Counted from the first letter of the stretch, positions 35,780 through 45,754 are shown. The stretch is DNA of 64,000 bases from Berkiella_A sp964633725 (GCA_964633725.1 CAZWHY010000014.1:3650-67649); one strand, 5' to 3'. Notes: generated from the letters alone by a model not told the origin. Numbers and translations: made by a program.

Positions 35780-37260
35780 TACATGAGCACCACATCAAAT
35801 TGCTCTTGATGATACAAATTATCCACTTGAAATTTAATGGATTTTTCGATATTTGCCTCCAATTGGGCTAAACCTTTTGCTTCTTCTTCTAAAATTTTAT
35901 CCATCACGCTCTGTGAGGCCAAAACCAAATAACTTTTAGGCGAATAAGCCCGTTCTGCCCGCACGATTTCTCTGAAAATTTCGTAACAAATTGTTTCTGC
36001 GGTTTTTAAAACACCCCGCCCTTTACATACTGGGCACGCTTCACATAATATGTGCTCTAAGCTTTCTCGACTGCGCTTTCGAGTCATCTCAACCAACCCC
36101 AAATTTGAGACTTCTGAAATGGTATATTTTGTATGGTCTTTGGCTAAAGATTTTTCTAACGCTCTCAATACTTGGCGTTTATGCTCTTCATCTACCATAT
36201 CAATAAAATCAATAATAATAATGCCGCCCAAATTTCTCAGGCGCAATTGCCTGGCAATACTTAAGGATGCTTCCAAATTAGTCTTGAAAATAGTTTCTTC
36301 TAAATTCCGGTGGCCCACAAAACCACCTGTATTCACATCAATTGTGGTCATGGCTTCCGTTTGATCAAATACCACGTGACCACCCGACTTTAGCTGTACT
36401 TTCCTTTGCAGGGCTTTTTGAATTTCATCTTCCACCCCATATAGATCGAACAAGGGTCTGTCATTTTGATAATATTCTAATTTATCACGCATCTCAGGAA
36501 TAAAGATATCTGCAAAAGCAACTGCAGATTCAAAAACCTGCGTATCATCCATTCTGATTTTTTCAGTTTTTTGCGAAACAAAATCTTGCAAGGCTCTAAG
36601 AGATAATGGCAAATCTTCGTAAATCACCTCGCCAAATTTTGCCAGCTGCATTTTTTTTTGCATTTTTGCCCATTGTTTTGTCAAATACTCCATATTGGAT
36701 ATTATAATTTCTTCTGAAACCCCTTCAGCCGCGGTTCGGACAATATAACCACATTTTGAATCTGTCAGTGTTTCAATAATTGTTTTTAATCTTTCACGCT
36801 CTTCTACATTATCGATACGGGTCGATATGCCCACATGCGTTAGTTCTGGCATAAAGACTAAAAATCTCGAAGATAAGGCAATACGAGTCGTCAACCTTGC
36901 ACCTTTTGTGCCTAAAGGATCTTTGATGACTTGGACAACAATTTCTTGCCCAGACTGCAAAAACTCTGATATGCATTTTTTGCTAACAAGGTTTTCACGC
37001 CCCTCTTCTGCCACAACTACAGTACTATCAGAGGTATTGATCATATCATCCATGTGCAAAAAAGCCGCTTTATCCAATCCCATATCGATAAAAGCTGCTT
37101 GCATACCTGGCAAGACTCTAGCCACCTTACCTTTATAAATATTCCCAACGATACCGTGGTTTTTGGTGCGCTCTACAAGAACTTCTTGCAATATGCCGTT
37201 TTCCACAATCGCCACTCTGGTTTCCCGCTGGCTAATATTAATTAATATTTCTTCTGACAA
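35779..37260 (-). CDS. rng: Ribonuclease G
   Basis: 493-aa endoribonuclease that trims the 5' end of 16S rRNA and turns over mRNAs. An S1 domain with internal insertion (IVGNIYKGKVARVLPGMQAAFIDMGLDKAAFLH) is at about 36-130. The catalytic acidic residues lie in MTTIDVNTGGFVG and IIIIDFIDM, and the zinc-link cysteines in CEACPVCKGRG. The RNase E C-terminal scaffold is absent, so this is RNase G. It follows mreB by 13 nt; mreC, mreD and maf, usually between them, are not here. Confidence 0.96.
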   Translation of the reverse strand: MSEEILINISQRETRVAIVENGILQEVLVERTKNHGIVGNIYKGKVARVLPGMQAAFIDMGLDKAAFLHMDDMINTSDSTVVVAEEGRENLVSKKCISEFLQSGQEIVVQVIKDPLGTKGARLTTRIALSSRFLVFMPELTHVGISTRIDNVEERERLKTIIETLTDSKCGYIVRTAAEGVSEEIIISNMEYLTKQWAKMQKKMQLAKFGEVIYEDLPLSLRALQDFVSQKTEKIRMDDTQVFESAVAFADIFIPEMRDKLEYYQNDRPLFDLYGVEDEIQKALQRKVQLKSGGHVVFDQTEAMTTIDVNTGGFVGHRNLEETIFKTNLEASLSIARQLRLRNLGGIIIIDFIDMVDEEHKRQVLRALEKSLAKDHTKYTISEVSNLGLVEMTRKRSRESLEHILCEACPVCKGRGVLKTAETICYEIFREIVRAERAYSPKSYLVLASQSVMDKILEEEAKGLAQLEANIEKSIKFQVDNLYHQEQFDVVLM

Positions 37261-37273
37261 AATCTGTTACACC

Positions 37274-38323
37274 CTATGATGTCATCGTCGTATAAATTTC
37301 TGGTTCTTGATTCAAGCCATTTAAAACCTGGCTGCCCCCCTCAACCACACATTGCAAGGGATTATCTGCTACTCTAACGGGCACACCTAACTCTTCTTGC
37401 AAGAGCAAATCTAAATTCCGCAACAAAGCACCGCCTCCCGTCAAAACAATACCTGCATCGCAAATATCAGCCACCAGTTCAGGCGGTGTATGTTCAATGG
37501 TATAACGAACCGCATCGACAATGGTATTGAGTGCAGGCTGCAATGCTTCCATCACCTCATTGCTATTGAGCGTGAAAGTGGCAGGCACACCTTGATCGAT
37601 ATATCGCCCTCTGACGACACACTCTAAAACTTCTTCGGTTGGAAACGCTGCGCCAATATCTTTTTTAACTTGCTCTGCAGTGGCCTCCCCAATAAGACAG
37701 CCAAAATTTCGACTCACATACCGAATAATCGACTCGTCAAATTTGTCTCCGCCTATTTTAAGCGAAGTGGCATACACCACACCATTTAAAGATAACACCG
37801 CAATTTCTGAGGTGCCGCCCCCAATATCCAAAACCATGGAGCCATTGGCTTGCGTCACGGGTAATCCAGCGCCTATTGCGGCTGCCATAGGTTCATCAAT
37901 CAATAAAACCTGTCTGGCTTTCGTACTACTAGCGGCTTCTCTGATCACTTTTCGCTCGACTGGTGTCGCGCCGTAGGGAACACAAATTAAAATACGAGAA
38001 CGCACTTTAATCCAATCTTTCTTTTGTATTTTCTGAATAAAATATTGCAGCATCGTTTCTGTGGCATAAGAATCTGTGATCACCCCATCTTTTAGGGGTC
38101 TAATCACTTCTATATTATCTGGCGTACGACCCAACATTTTCTTGGCCTCTAGGCCAACCGCAATCACCTCAGACTTGTCCTTATTGGTTTTACTATGTTT
38201 TATCGCAACAACAGAAGGCTCATTTAAAACAATGCCTTGGCCTTGTATGTGTATGAGTGTATTGGCAGTTCCCAGATCAATTGAAACATCATGGGACAAC
38301 CAGCCCCGAAATTTACGCATCAT
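37274..38323 (-). CDS. mreB: Rod shape-determining actin homologue MreB
   Basis: 349-aa bacterial actin. The phosphate-binding motifs SIDLGTANTLI and VLDIGGGTSEIAVLSLNG and the adenosine motif VLTGGGALLRNLD are intact, as is the amphipathic N-terminal membrane anchor (MRKFRGWL). Start at ATG 38323, with AGGA 6 nt before it; the frame also opens at TTG two codons upstream. Divergent from gatC, as in Pseudomonas. It polymerises under the inner membrane to guide lateral wall synthesis. The partner genes mreC and mreD are missing next to it. Confidence 0.96.
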   Translation of the reverse strand: MMRKFRGWLSHDVSIDLGTANTLIHIQGQGIVLNEPSVVAIKHSKTNKDKSEVIAVGLEAKKMLGRTPDNIEVIRPLKDGVITDSYATETMLQYFIQKIQKKDWIKVRSRILICVPYGATPVERKVIREAASSTKARQVLLIDEPMAAAIGAGLPVTQANGSMVLDIGGGTSEIAVLSLNGVVYATSLKIGGDKFDESIIRYVSRNFGCLIGEATAEQVKKDIGAAFPTEEVLECVVRGRYIDQGVPATFTLNSNEVMEALQPALNTIVDAVRYTIEHTPPELVADICDAGIVLTGGGALLRNLDLLLQEELGVPVRVADNPLQCVVEGGSQVLNGLNQEPEIYTTMTS

Positions 38324-38544
38324 AAGCAATCCTAAAATATCCCGAAAAATAGTTAGTAGAATAAAATAATTTTCTCATTTTTAAAATATTACTTTTACTA
38401 TATCGGTTATTGCGTGTAGTTAAAACAGCCGCCACAACAAGCAAGAAAACGAACTTTGCCGCTTTGAAACGAGTTAACACTGTACGAAATAGCGTCTTAG
38501 TGATACATTATCGTGCTTACCAAAACATCCATGGGGTAAAATAA

Positions 38545-38844
38545 ATGACAACAATTACTAAGCAAGATGTAGAAAAAATTGCACACCTCGCCAGACTCGA
38601 CATTGATGAGTCTGAAATCCCACAGCATGCTAGTACCCTTACCAATATTATGCGCCTAATCGAACATATTAACGAAGCAAATACCGATGGTATTGAGCCA
38701 ATGGCACACCCCATGTCAGAACTGACTCAAAGATTACGGGTTGATAAAGTCACCGAGCATAATCAGCGCGAACAATTCCAATCTGTTGCAAGCGAAACTG
38801 AAAATGGTGTTTATTTGGTTCCTAAAGTGATTGAACAAACGTAA
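38545..38844 (+). CDS. gatC: Asp/Glu-tRNA amidotransferase subunit C
   Basis: 99-aa GatC, which wraps around GatA and GatB and stabilises the complex. Typical sequence: VEKIAHLARLDIDESEIPQ and the late LRVDKVTEHNQRE segment. ATGGGG lies upstream of the ATG. First gene of gatCAB. Confidence 0.93.
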   Translation: MTTITKQDVEKIAHLARLDIDESEIPQHASTLTNIMRLIEHINEANTDGIEPMAHPMSELTQRLRVDKVTEHNQREQFQSVASETENGVYLVPKVIEQT

Positions 38845-38901
38845 TCGAAACCGTTCAAAATTCAGAACGATTCAAGACAAGGACACAGCGAGAAATTAAA
38901 C

Positions 38902-40356
38902 ATGCATACACAAACCCTGGCGCAACTAGCCGAAAATCTCAATAAAAAAACATTTTCCAGTGTTGAATTAACCCAGTATCTACTAAAACGTATTGATACA
39001 TTAGATAGCAATTTAAATAGCTTTATTACAGTCTGCTCAGAACAAGCCCTAGAACAAGCCAAGCAGGCCGATGCATTACGCGCCAAAGGCCAAGCAAATA
39101 CCTTAACAGGCTTACCATTGGCTCACAAAGACATCTTTTGCACACAAGGCATCAAAACCAGCTGTGGTTCAAAAATGCTAGATAACTTTATTGCACCTTA
39201 TAATGCCACTATGGTTCAGCAGCTTAACCAAGCTGGCATGGTCGTTTTGGGAAAAACCAACATGGATGAATTCGCCATGGGCTCCTCAAACGAATCTAGC
39301 TTTTATGGCTCTGTCAAAAATCCTTGGAATACAGCAACGGTACCGGGTGGCAGCTCTGGTGGCTCTGCTTCTGCGGTTGCTGCAAGGCTTGTGCCTTTTG
39401 CAACAGGAACCGACACAGGTGGCTCTATTAGACAACCTGCTGCACTATGTGGCATCACTGGCCTCAAGCCAACTTACGGACGTGTATCTCGATATGGCAT
39501 GATAGCCTTCGCATCCAGTTTAGACCAAGCAGGTCCTATGACCCAAACCGCAGAAGATGCGGCCATTGCGCTCAATATCATGGCGGGTTTTGACCCCAAA
39601 GACTCTACAAGCGTCGATCAATCTGTACCAGATTATACAAAAAACTTAAATCAATCTTTGGCTGGCAAGACCATCGGTTTACCTAAAGAATATTTTGCCA
39701 AAGGCTTAAACCCCGAAATTGAACAATGTGTCCAAGAAGCCATCAAAGTATATGAAAAAATGGGTGTCAAATTTAAAGAAATTTCTTTACCTTCTAGCCC
39801 ATTATCCGTAGCAGTATATTATGTGGTTGCCTCTGCTGAATGTTCCTCTAATTTATCACGCTATGATGGTGTACGTTTTGGGCACCGCTGCGATAACCCT
39901 AAAAATTTAGACGATCTCTACAAGCGCACACGGGCGGAAGGATTTGGTAACGAAGTCAAACGCCGCATTATGATTGGCACTTATGCGCTATCATCCGGAT
40001 ACTATGATGCTTATTATCTAAAAGCACAAAAAATTCGTCGACTCATTGCCAATGAATTTGCAAAAGCTTTTGAAAACGTTGATTTAATCTTAGGCCCAAC
40101 CACACCCACCACCGCTTTCAAAATTGGTGAGAAAATTAATGATCCTGTCGATATGTATTTATCCGACATCTACACCATCGCCACTAATCTTGCCGGCTTA
40201 CCTGGCATTAGTATTCCATGTGGCTTTGCGCAACAAATGCCCGTGGGTTTGCAATTAATGGGCAAGCACTTTGATGAAAGTACGCTATTGAATTTTGCAC
40301 ATCAATATCAACAACAAACACAATGGCACCAACAAGTTCCAGAAATGTGCGCTTAA
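38902..40356 (+). CDS. gatA: Asp/Glu-tRNA amidotransferase subunit A
   Basis: 484-aa amidase-signature enzyme that releases ammonia from glutamine for the GatB transamidation. The Ser-cisSer-Lys triad lies in LPLAHKDIFCT (Lys), GGSSGGSASAVAA (cis-Ser) and GTDTGGSIRQPA (nucleophile Ser). GatCAB makes Gln-tRNA(Gln) and/or Asn-tRNA(Asn) from mischarged tRNA, so GlnRS or AsnRS may be missing from the genome. Confidence 0.97.
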   Translation: MHTQTLAQLAENLNKKTFSSVELTQYLLKRIDTLDSNLNSFITVCSEQALEQAKQADALRAKGQANTLTGLPLAHKDIFCTQGIKTSCGSKMLDNFIAPYNATMVQQLNQAGMVVLGKTNMDEFAMGSSNESSFYGSVKNPWNTATVPGGSSGGSASAVAARLVPFATGTDTGGSIRQPAALCGITGLKPTYGRVSRYGMIAFASSLDQAGPMTQTAEDAAIALNIMAGFDPKDSTSVDQSVPDYTKNLNQSLAGKTIGLPKEYFAKGLNPEIEQCVQEAIKVYEKMGVKFKEISLPSSPLSVAVYYVVASAECSSNLSRYDGVRFGHRCDNPKNLDDLYKRTRAEGFGNEVKRRIMIGTYALSSGYYDAYYLKAQKIRRLIANEFAKAFENVDLILGPTTPTTAFKIGEKINDPVDMYLSDIYTIATNLAGLPGISIPCGFAQQMPVGLQLMGKHFDESTLLNFAHQYQQQTQWHQQVPEMCA

Positions 40357-40372
40357 AATTAGGAGATACATT

Positions 40373-41809
40373 ATGCAATGGGAAGTCGTGATTGGACTAG
40401 AAGTTCACGCTCAGCTCAATACTCAATCTAAAATTTTCTCTGGCGCCGCGACGAAATTTGGGGCTGCGCCAAATGAACAAGCTTGTGCGGTTGACCTAGG
40501 ATTTCCAGGTGTATTGCCCGTGCTCAATGAAGCCGTTGTTGAAAAAGCGGTTAAATTTGGCCTATCCACTAACTGCACCATCGCCAAACGCTCTGTATTT
40601 GAACGTAAAAATTATTTCTACCCAGACTTACCTAAGGGCTATCAAACCAGTCAGTTTGAACTGCCGATTGTGCATACAGGCTACATTGATATTCAAGTCG
40701 ATGAAAATACCGTCAAGCGCATTGGCATTACGCGTGCCCACTTAGAAGAAGACGCTGGAAAATCTATGCATGAAGATTATCACAATCAAACAGGCATCGA
40801 TTTGAATCGCGCCGGTACGCCCTTGTTAGAAATTGTCTCAGAACCTGATATGCGCTCTGCTGAAGAGGCTGTTGCTTACCTTAAAACCATACATTCGCTG
40901 GTTCGCTATTTGGAAATCTGTGATGGCAACATGGCTGAGGGGTCGTTTCGTTGTGATGTGAATGTCTCTATACGTCCTATGGGACAAACGGAGCTGGGTA
41001 CACGAACTGAAATGAAGAACCTCAATTCCTTCCGGTTTGTCGATCAGGCAATTCACTATGAGGTTGCAAGACAAATTGAACTATTAGAGTCTGGGCAAAA
41101 AATCATACAACAAACACGTTTGTATGACTCAGTCAAACAAGAAACCAGACCTATGCGCTCAAAAGAAGAAGCCAATGATTATCGCTACTTCCCTGATCCA
41201 GATTTATTACCTGTCATTTTGGATGATGAGTATATTAAGCAAGTTCAAACAACCTTGCCTGAACTACCGAACGCAAAATGTCAACGCTTCCAAGATGAGC
41301 ATAAACTCAACCAATATGATGCGCAGTATTTAACCCAAAGCCGCGAGCTGGCTAATTATTTTGAATCTGTATTGCAACATCAAACCAAAGCAGATGCAAA
41401 ACTATCCGCCAATTGGATCATGGGCACACTGATGGCGGCATTGAATAAATCTAATTTGAATATCACAGACAGCCCTGTTAGTAGCGAAACATTAGCCCAA
41501 CTATTGTCACGCATTTCTGATAATACAATTTCGGGCAAAATTGCGAAAACATTATTTGAATCTTTATGGGCACAAGAAGGCACCGTAGATGATTTGATTG
41601 AGAAAAAAGGCTTAAAACAAGTCACGGATGCTTCTGCGATTGAGAAAATGGTTGATGAAATTCTGGCTGCTCACCCTGAGCAAATAGAGCAATTTCGTCA
41701 AGGTAAAGACAAAATGTTTGGTTTCTTTGTTGGACAAATCATGAAAGCCAGCAAGGGCAAAGCCAATCCTAAACAGGTCAATGATATTTTAAAAGATAAA
41801 TTGAAATAG
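40373..41809 (+). CDS. gatB: Asp/Glu-tRNA amidotransferase subunit B
   Basis: 478-aa GatB, which binds the misacylated tRNA, activates it with ATP and uses the ammonia delivered from GatA. Family motifs: WEVVIGLEVHAQL, DLNRAGTPLLEIVSEPD, GSFRCDVNVSIRP and the C-terminal YqeY-like domain (about 330-478, GKANPKQVNDILK). I start at MQWEVV because AGGAG lies 7 nt before it; the frame is open 78 nt further upstream inside gatA, without support. Confidence 0.97.
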   Translation: MQWEVVIGLEVHAQLNTQSKIFSGAATKFGAAPNEQACAVDLGFPGVLPVLNEAVVEKAVKFGLSTNCTIAKRSVFERKNYFYPDLPKGYQTSQFELPIVHTGYIDIQVDENTVKRIGITRAHLEEDAGKSMHEDYHNQTGIDLNRAGTPLLEIVSEPDMRSAEEAVAYLKTIHSLVRYLEICDGNMAEGSFRCDVNVSIRPMGQTELGTRTEMKNLNSFRFVDQAIHYEVARQIELLESGQKIIQQTRLYDSVKQETRPMRSKEEANDYRYFPDPDLLPVILDDEYIKQVQTTLPELPNAKCQRFQDEHKLNQYDAQYLTQSRELANYFESVLQHQTKADAKLSANWIMGTLMAALNKSNLNITDSPVSSETLAQLLSRISDNTISGKIAKTLFESLWAQEGTVDDLIEKKGLKQVTDASAIEKMVDEILAAHPEQIEQFRQGKDKMFGFFVGQIMKASKGKANPKQVNDILKDKLK

Positions 41810-41949
41810 TCTTTCTCAGTTATTTTGTCTAAGCCCCTCTCTGTCTCAGGGAAATTGTCACCAGAGACGGAGTGAAAAAATGAGCAATAATTTAGGACAC
41901 AGATATTAGGGGGCTAGAGAGCTAGTACGGTGTAAAATATTTGTACATT

Positions 41950-42723
41950 TTAATCTACAGGCAGGGGGATGCTACCATTAACCAAAAACCTTTCCGTAGG
42001 AAAAATATACTTTGGCTTATCTTTTCTATTTTTAAATGTAAACTCAATACTGTTTTTGGTTGAATAGCAATTTAAATGCTCAAATGTACGTTCTAAGTTT
42101 TTATTATTTTTTAAGACCCTTGGTGTAAAAATACCAACATTCAAACCATCATCAAAGCTTCGAGCAGATTTATATTGAAAGCATTCGACATCATTATGTC
42201 TCATCCTGTTACCCAATACTTGAGAGGTCTCATAGTGGGTTGTTGAACAAATATGTTTATTAAAGGAATCAAATGGTTCTTTGCATAAATCAATATATTT
42301 ATTACTTGAAATATATATTTTAAACGCAGTAAAAGACACTGTTTTTCCACCAATATTTCCCTCACTAGCTTGTAAAAAAGCGAGCCTATAAAATGCTTTT
42401 TCGCTCATGGCGGTGGGTAGATCTAATGAAGAATATAACAGGCTTCTTTCTAGTTTTGTTCCAAAACGAGACCCCCACCTTAAAGGTGGGTAACGAAATG
42501 GTGTTGATAACAGGTAATGCAAGTTTTTAAAGTGTTTTTCATCATTATAATATTTAATCTTGGGTTTGCTCTGTTCTATCAGATCTTCTAATATGTCATG
42601 CTCTTCAGGTGTGTCAACAAATTTCCTAGTAGTCGAGCTTGATTGATCATCAACAATACGCCAAGAATTTAACTTAGCTTCAAAGAGATGCTTACTTCCA
42701 TTAACTTTCTTCCAAAGATCCAC
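41950..42723 (-). CDS. RES-domain toxin of an RES-Xre toxin-antitoxin system
   Basis: 257-aa RES-family protein. The RES core is visible as FRYPPLRWGSRFGT followed by LLYSSLDLPTAMSEKAFYRLAF, which supplies the conserved Arg, Tyr/Ser and Glu. RES toxins (ParT, MbcT) are ADP-ribosyltransferase-fold enzymes that deplete NAD+ or modify targets. It is larger than MbcT because of a long N-terminal extension. Start: GTG 42723, 1 nt after the antitoxin stop with GGGGGC upstream; ATG 42747, overlapping the antitoxin by 23 nt, is the alternative. Confidence 0.82.
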   Translation of the reverse strand: MDLWKKVNGSKHLFEAKLNSWRIVDDQSSSTTRKFVDTPEEHDILEDLIEQSKPKIKYYNDEKHFKNLHYLLSTPFRYPPLRWGSRFGTKLERSLLYSSLDLPTAMSEKAFYRLAFLQASEGNIGGKTVSFTAFKIYISSNKYIDLCKEPFDSFNKHICSTTHYETSQVLGNRMRHNDVECFQYKSARSFDDGLNVGIFTPRVLKNNKNLERTFEHLNCYSTKNSIEFTFKNRKDKPKYIFPTERFLVNGSIPLPVD

Positions 42724-42724
42724 G

Positions 42725-43099
42725 CTAACTTTGCCCCCGCATGGCATCTAAGTACTGTGTCACTTCATTTAAGCCTTGAATGTTTTTTATCATATCAATT
42801 GGGTTTCCTGCTAAGTGGTGATTATAATTATATAGCCACTCATGAGCTTGGGCAGGATCTTCACCAACAATAGATTCTAAGCTTCTTACGGCTCTTAAGA
42901 AAAGGAGTGAACATTCCCACTCTTTGGTATTTTCATTGATGCATGATGAATTTTGCGTAAAAAGACGGCTAATCTGTGACGTGCTCGCACCTACAATTTT
43001 ACTCAGCTCTGTTTGAGTAAGACCCAAGTGCACGGCTGCATTTTTAACGGCTTTGTTTAATACTTCTGTTGCATCTACATGATTTTTCTCGGGCTGCAT
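42725..43099 (-). CDS. Xre/MbcA/ParS-type antitoxin
   Basis: 124-aa antitoxin. An N-terminal helix-turn-helix (LTQTELSKIVGASTSQISRLF) precedes a DUF2384-type toxin-binding domain (LLFLRAVRSLESIVGEDPAQAHEWLYNYNHHLAGNPIDMI), the usual layout of RES partners. GAGG lies 8 nt before the ATG. It is the first gene of the pair and is expected to repress the operon. Confidence 0.85.
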   Translation of the reverse strand: MQPEKNHVDATEVLNKAVKNAAVHLGLTQTELSKIVGASTSQISRLFTQNSSCINENTKEWECSLLFLRAVRSLESIVGEDPAQAHEWLYNYNHHLAGNPIDMIKNIQGLNEVTQYLDAMRGQS

Positions 43100-43141
43100 A
43101 CTTTAAACCTCACTTTATCTCACGTAAATCCCATATGAAAT

Positions 43142-43170
43142 ATTATAGCATATATATCCCACCTGGAAAT
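43142..43170 (-). promoter_or_regulatory. Promoter of the RES-Xre operon
   Basis: Extended -10 TGCTATAAT (43142-43150 on the minus strand) with a weak -35 ATTTCC at 17 nt (43165-43170). Two TGGGAT motifs (one each side of the -10) could be antitoxin binding sites. The -10 is about 43 nt before the antitoxin ATG. Confidence 0.5.
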
Positions 43171-43510
43171 ATTCTTGAGTGTTTTTTAGGAAAGGAATGC
43201 AATAATTTTAATTAATTAAGTGCAAATTCAAGTGTCTATACTATTAAATAATAAAATACCAGCAATTCTCAGTGAGCTACACGCCTTAAGTTGCTGGCTA
43301 CTTGACTACCGTTGAATATCTGCTGCAATAAAACTATATTAAGTGGAAATACACTCTATACAAAAGGGATGTATAACGAAGTCGTGTTTAATGTCGAAAA
43401 AGCATCAGCCGTTCATAATCCTGAATACTTAATCCTTATTTATTATTCACATCTCGCAATGAGCCGCCACAATAGTCCCATCTATCCAACCCACTGGCAT
43501 GACACTTGTT
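43171..43510. other. Non-coding gap between RES-Xre and carbonic anhydrase
   Basis: About 340 bp without a convincing gene. It holds one hairpin-capable inverted repeat, CCAGCAA / TTGCTGG (43259-43297) with a 25-nt loop. A short open frame ending at 43536 on the plus strand lacks a ribosome binding site and overlaps the carbonic anhydrase gene. The rest is plain AT-rich sequence. Confidence 0.5.
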
Positions 43511-44080
43511 TTAGTAGTTACCAGCACTCTCAATGACAGATAACTCCCCTCTTTCGATATGATAAAAAAGTGGCGAAATATCTATTTTTCGTTTGGAAAT
43601 AAAGCCTAATGATTGGATATTCTCCATTTGTTTTAATACATTTATCTTAGCTAATGCAGCAATACGATCTGATTCAGATTTAATCATACTAATTTCTGGA
43701 TGGTGCGATTGATAAAGCGCCCGAACAGTTGAAATCACATCATTTAAGCCAAAATCCTCATCACTCATTGCCGCTGCCACACCACCACAATGGCTATGAC
43801 CACACACAATGATTTTTTTAACGCCTAATGCCTCTATAGCAAATTGCAAACCGCTTAACATATTGCTGTCATCTAATCGACATTGGTTCGCAATATTACG
43901 ATAGACAAACAACCTACCAGGTCCTTGGCCAGAAATCATTTCAGGAGACACACGACTATCACAACAGCCGATCCAAATATATTCGGGAGATTGTCCTTTA
44001 GACAAGCGATCAAAATAATCGGGACTCTCCCCTCGGTAATACTGTTCATTGCCCTGTAAAATGGATTGGTTCATCGTCAT
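43511..44080 (-). CDS. Beta-class carbonic anhydrase
   Basis: 189-aa beta-carbonic anhydrase interconverting CO2 and bicarbonate. The zinc ligands are Cys40 (CCDSR), His95 and Cys98 (CGHSHCGGV), with the Asp41/Arg43 dyad of the active form. It lies 24 nt after a SulP transporter gene on the same strand; such pairs are proposed to import bicarbonate and convert it. The protein is short at the C-terminus compared with E. coli Can (220 aa). Confidence 0.93.
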   Translation of the reverse strand: MTMNQSILQGNEQYYRGESPDYFDRLSKGQSPEYIWIGCCDSRVSPEMISGQGPGRLFVYRNIANQCRLDDSNMLSGLQFAIEALGVKKIIVCGHSHCGGVAAAMSDEDFGLNDVISTVRALYQSHHPEISMIKSESDRIAALAKINVLKQMENIQSLGFISKRKIDISPLFYHIERGELSVIESAGNY

Positions 44081-44104
44081 ATTCTCACTTTTTTAAATAA
44101 AAAT

Positions 44105-45754
44105 TTAGGTCCCACTTGTCACTACTTTCTCTAATTCGTGCATGGCATGTTCAAACTCAGAAAAAACATGGTTTCGTGGTATTTTTTCAGGAATAATATT
44201 TGTATCTTCCAACATTTCTTTAGGTTGCTGCTGCAACCCTGTAATGTAAACAGCAATACCTTTACTTGTTAAGTAATCATAAACATCTTCAATTGCATAC
44301 AAGCCTGATTGATCAATATAGGGAACAAGCTTCATTCTAATAATCACAAATTTGACATCAGGTATTGATTTTGCCAGCCCATGAAAATGGGACGTAAATC
44401 CAAAAAATAACGGCCCCACTAAATGCTTAATATAAATTTTATTTTCTAACGCTTGACTCATGATAGCTTCGTCATCCCACGCTTCCTCTTTGTGCATATC
44501 CTCTATTGGTGTGACCTTACTATTTTCCTCTGTAATTTCACTCATTTTTTTCATAAACATAATGCAGGCAACAACAATACCAGCCGCAACAGCATATAAC
44601 AGGTTAACAAAAACAGTTAATGTTGTGACCAGAATAATAATGGCCGCATCAGACTTTGGTACATTCAATATGTGCCTAAAGCCTTTATAATCAATAATAG
44701 AAATACCCACTGTAATTAAAATTCCTGCCAAAACAGGAAGTGGAATTTTACTAGCGTATTCACCAGCACCTAATAAAACAAGTAAAAGTAATGCACTGTG
44801 TATGACGCCAGATAATTTTGTTTTACCACCGCTTCTGATATTAACAACGGTACGCATGGTAGCACCCGCACTGGGCAAGCCTCCAAACAGGGCGCCAATA
44901 AAATTTCCTATACCTTGCCCCACTAGTTCTTTGTTACTTTTGTGGGAGGTTTTTGTCATATTATCCGCAATAACGGATGTTAATAATGAATCAATCGCGC
45001 CTATCGCTGCTATCGTTAGTGCGGGAACCAATGCAGCTGTGATGATTGTAAAATCAATCCCTCCTAGCGCTGCCATATTGATATGTGGTAACCCTTTAGG
45101 AATGTCACCAATAACTGCCACATCAAAATTTAGCAGCGTGGATACCACTGTTAATGCAAGCAAAGCGACTAAAGTACTTGGGATTTTTTGGGTTATCCTT
45201 GGAAATACATAAATAACGACAATCGTAACCAAAGCGAGTGATAATGATTGCCAACCAATTGCACTCAATGGTGTCAGTATTTGTGTAAAAACTTGAATCA
45301 CTTTGGTCGGAGCCGAATGACCTAACATTGGATATATTTGCAGTAAAATAATAATAATACCGATACCCGTCATAAACCCAGAAATAACGGGGTATGGAAT
45401 ATATTTGATATAATCACCCAGTCGAATCACACCAAAAACAACCTGAAACACACCGACCAATGCAAAAGTCATAAGAATCATGGGTAACGCTTGTTGTAAG
45501 GAACCATAATCTGTTACGGCTTGCATAATGACCATTGCTGATAAAACAGTCATAGGTCCCGTTGGACCCGTAATTTGAGTGTTCGTACCTCCAAAAATAG
45601 CCGCAAAAAAACCAACAAATATTGCACCATAAATACCTGCAATCGCTCCCATACCACTTTGCACACCAAATGCTAATGCAAGGGGTAATGCAACAACACC
45701 AGCCGTAATGCCACCAAAAATATCACCTGACAATGTTTTTCTAAAGTTGGTCAC
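44105..45754 (-). CDS. SulP family anion (probably bicarbonate) transporter
   Basis: 549-aa SLC26/SulP transporter with about 12-14 membrane segments and a C-terminal STAS domain (about 430-545, YIDQSGLYAIEDVYDYL). The family motifs ITGPTGPMTVLSA and GLPSAGATMRTVVNIRSGGKTKLSG are clear. SulP proteins carry sulfate or bicarbonate. The carbonic anhydrase directly downstream favours bicarbonate (BicA-like). A LysR gene diverges across a 97-bp gap. Confidence 0.9.
   Translation of the reverse strand: MTNFRKTLSGDIFGGITAGVVALPLALAFGVQSGMGAIAGIYGAIFVGFFAAIFGGTNTQITGPTGPMTVLSAMVIMQAVTDYGSLQQALPMILMTFALVGVFQVVFGVIRLGDYIKYIPYPVISGFMTGIGIIIILLQIYPMLGHSAPTKVIQVFTQILTPLSAIGWQSLSLALVTIVVIYVFPRITQKIPSTLVALLALTVVSTLLNFDVAVIGDIPKGLPHINMAALGGIDFTIITAALVPALTIAAIGAIDSLLTSVIADNMTKTSHKSNKELVGQGIGNFIGALFGGLPSAGATMRTVVNIRSGGKTKLSGVIHSALLLLVLLGAGEYASKIPLPVLAGILITVGISIIDYKGFRHILNVPKSDAAIIILVTTLTVFVNLLYAVAAGIVVACIMFMKKMSEITEENSKVTPIEDMHKEEAWDDEAIMSQALENKIYIKHLVGPLFFGFTSHFHGLAKSIPDVKFVIIRMKLVPYIDQSGLYAIEDVYDYLTSKGIAVYITGLQQQPKEMLEDTNIIPEKIPRNHVFSEFEHAMHELEKVVTSGT

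Noticed and set aside
41839..41872. Inverted repeat CTCTGTCTC / GAGACGGAG after gatB as a terminator
   Set aside because: 16-nt loop, one mismatch-type pair and no T-tract; too weak to call.
43312..43536. 74-codon open frame before the carbonic anhydrase gene
   Set aside because: Starts with TTG, no ribosome binding site, composition like non-coding, overlaps the end of the carbonic anhydrase gene.
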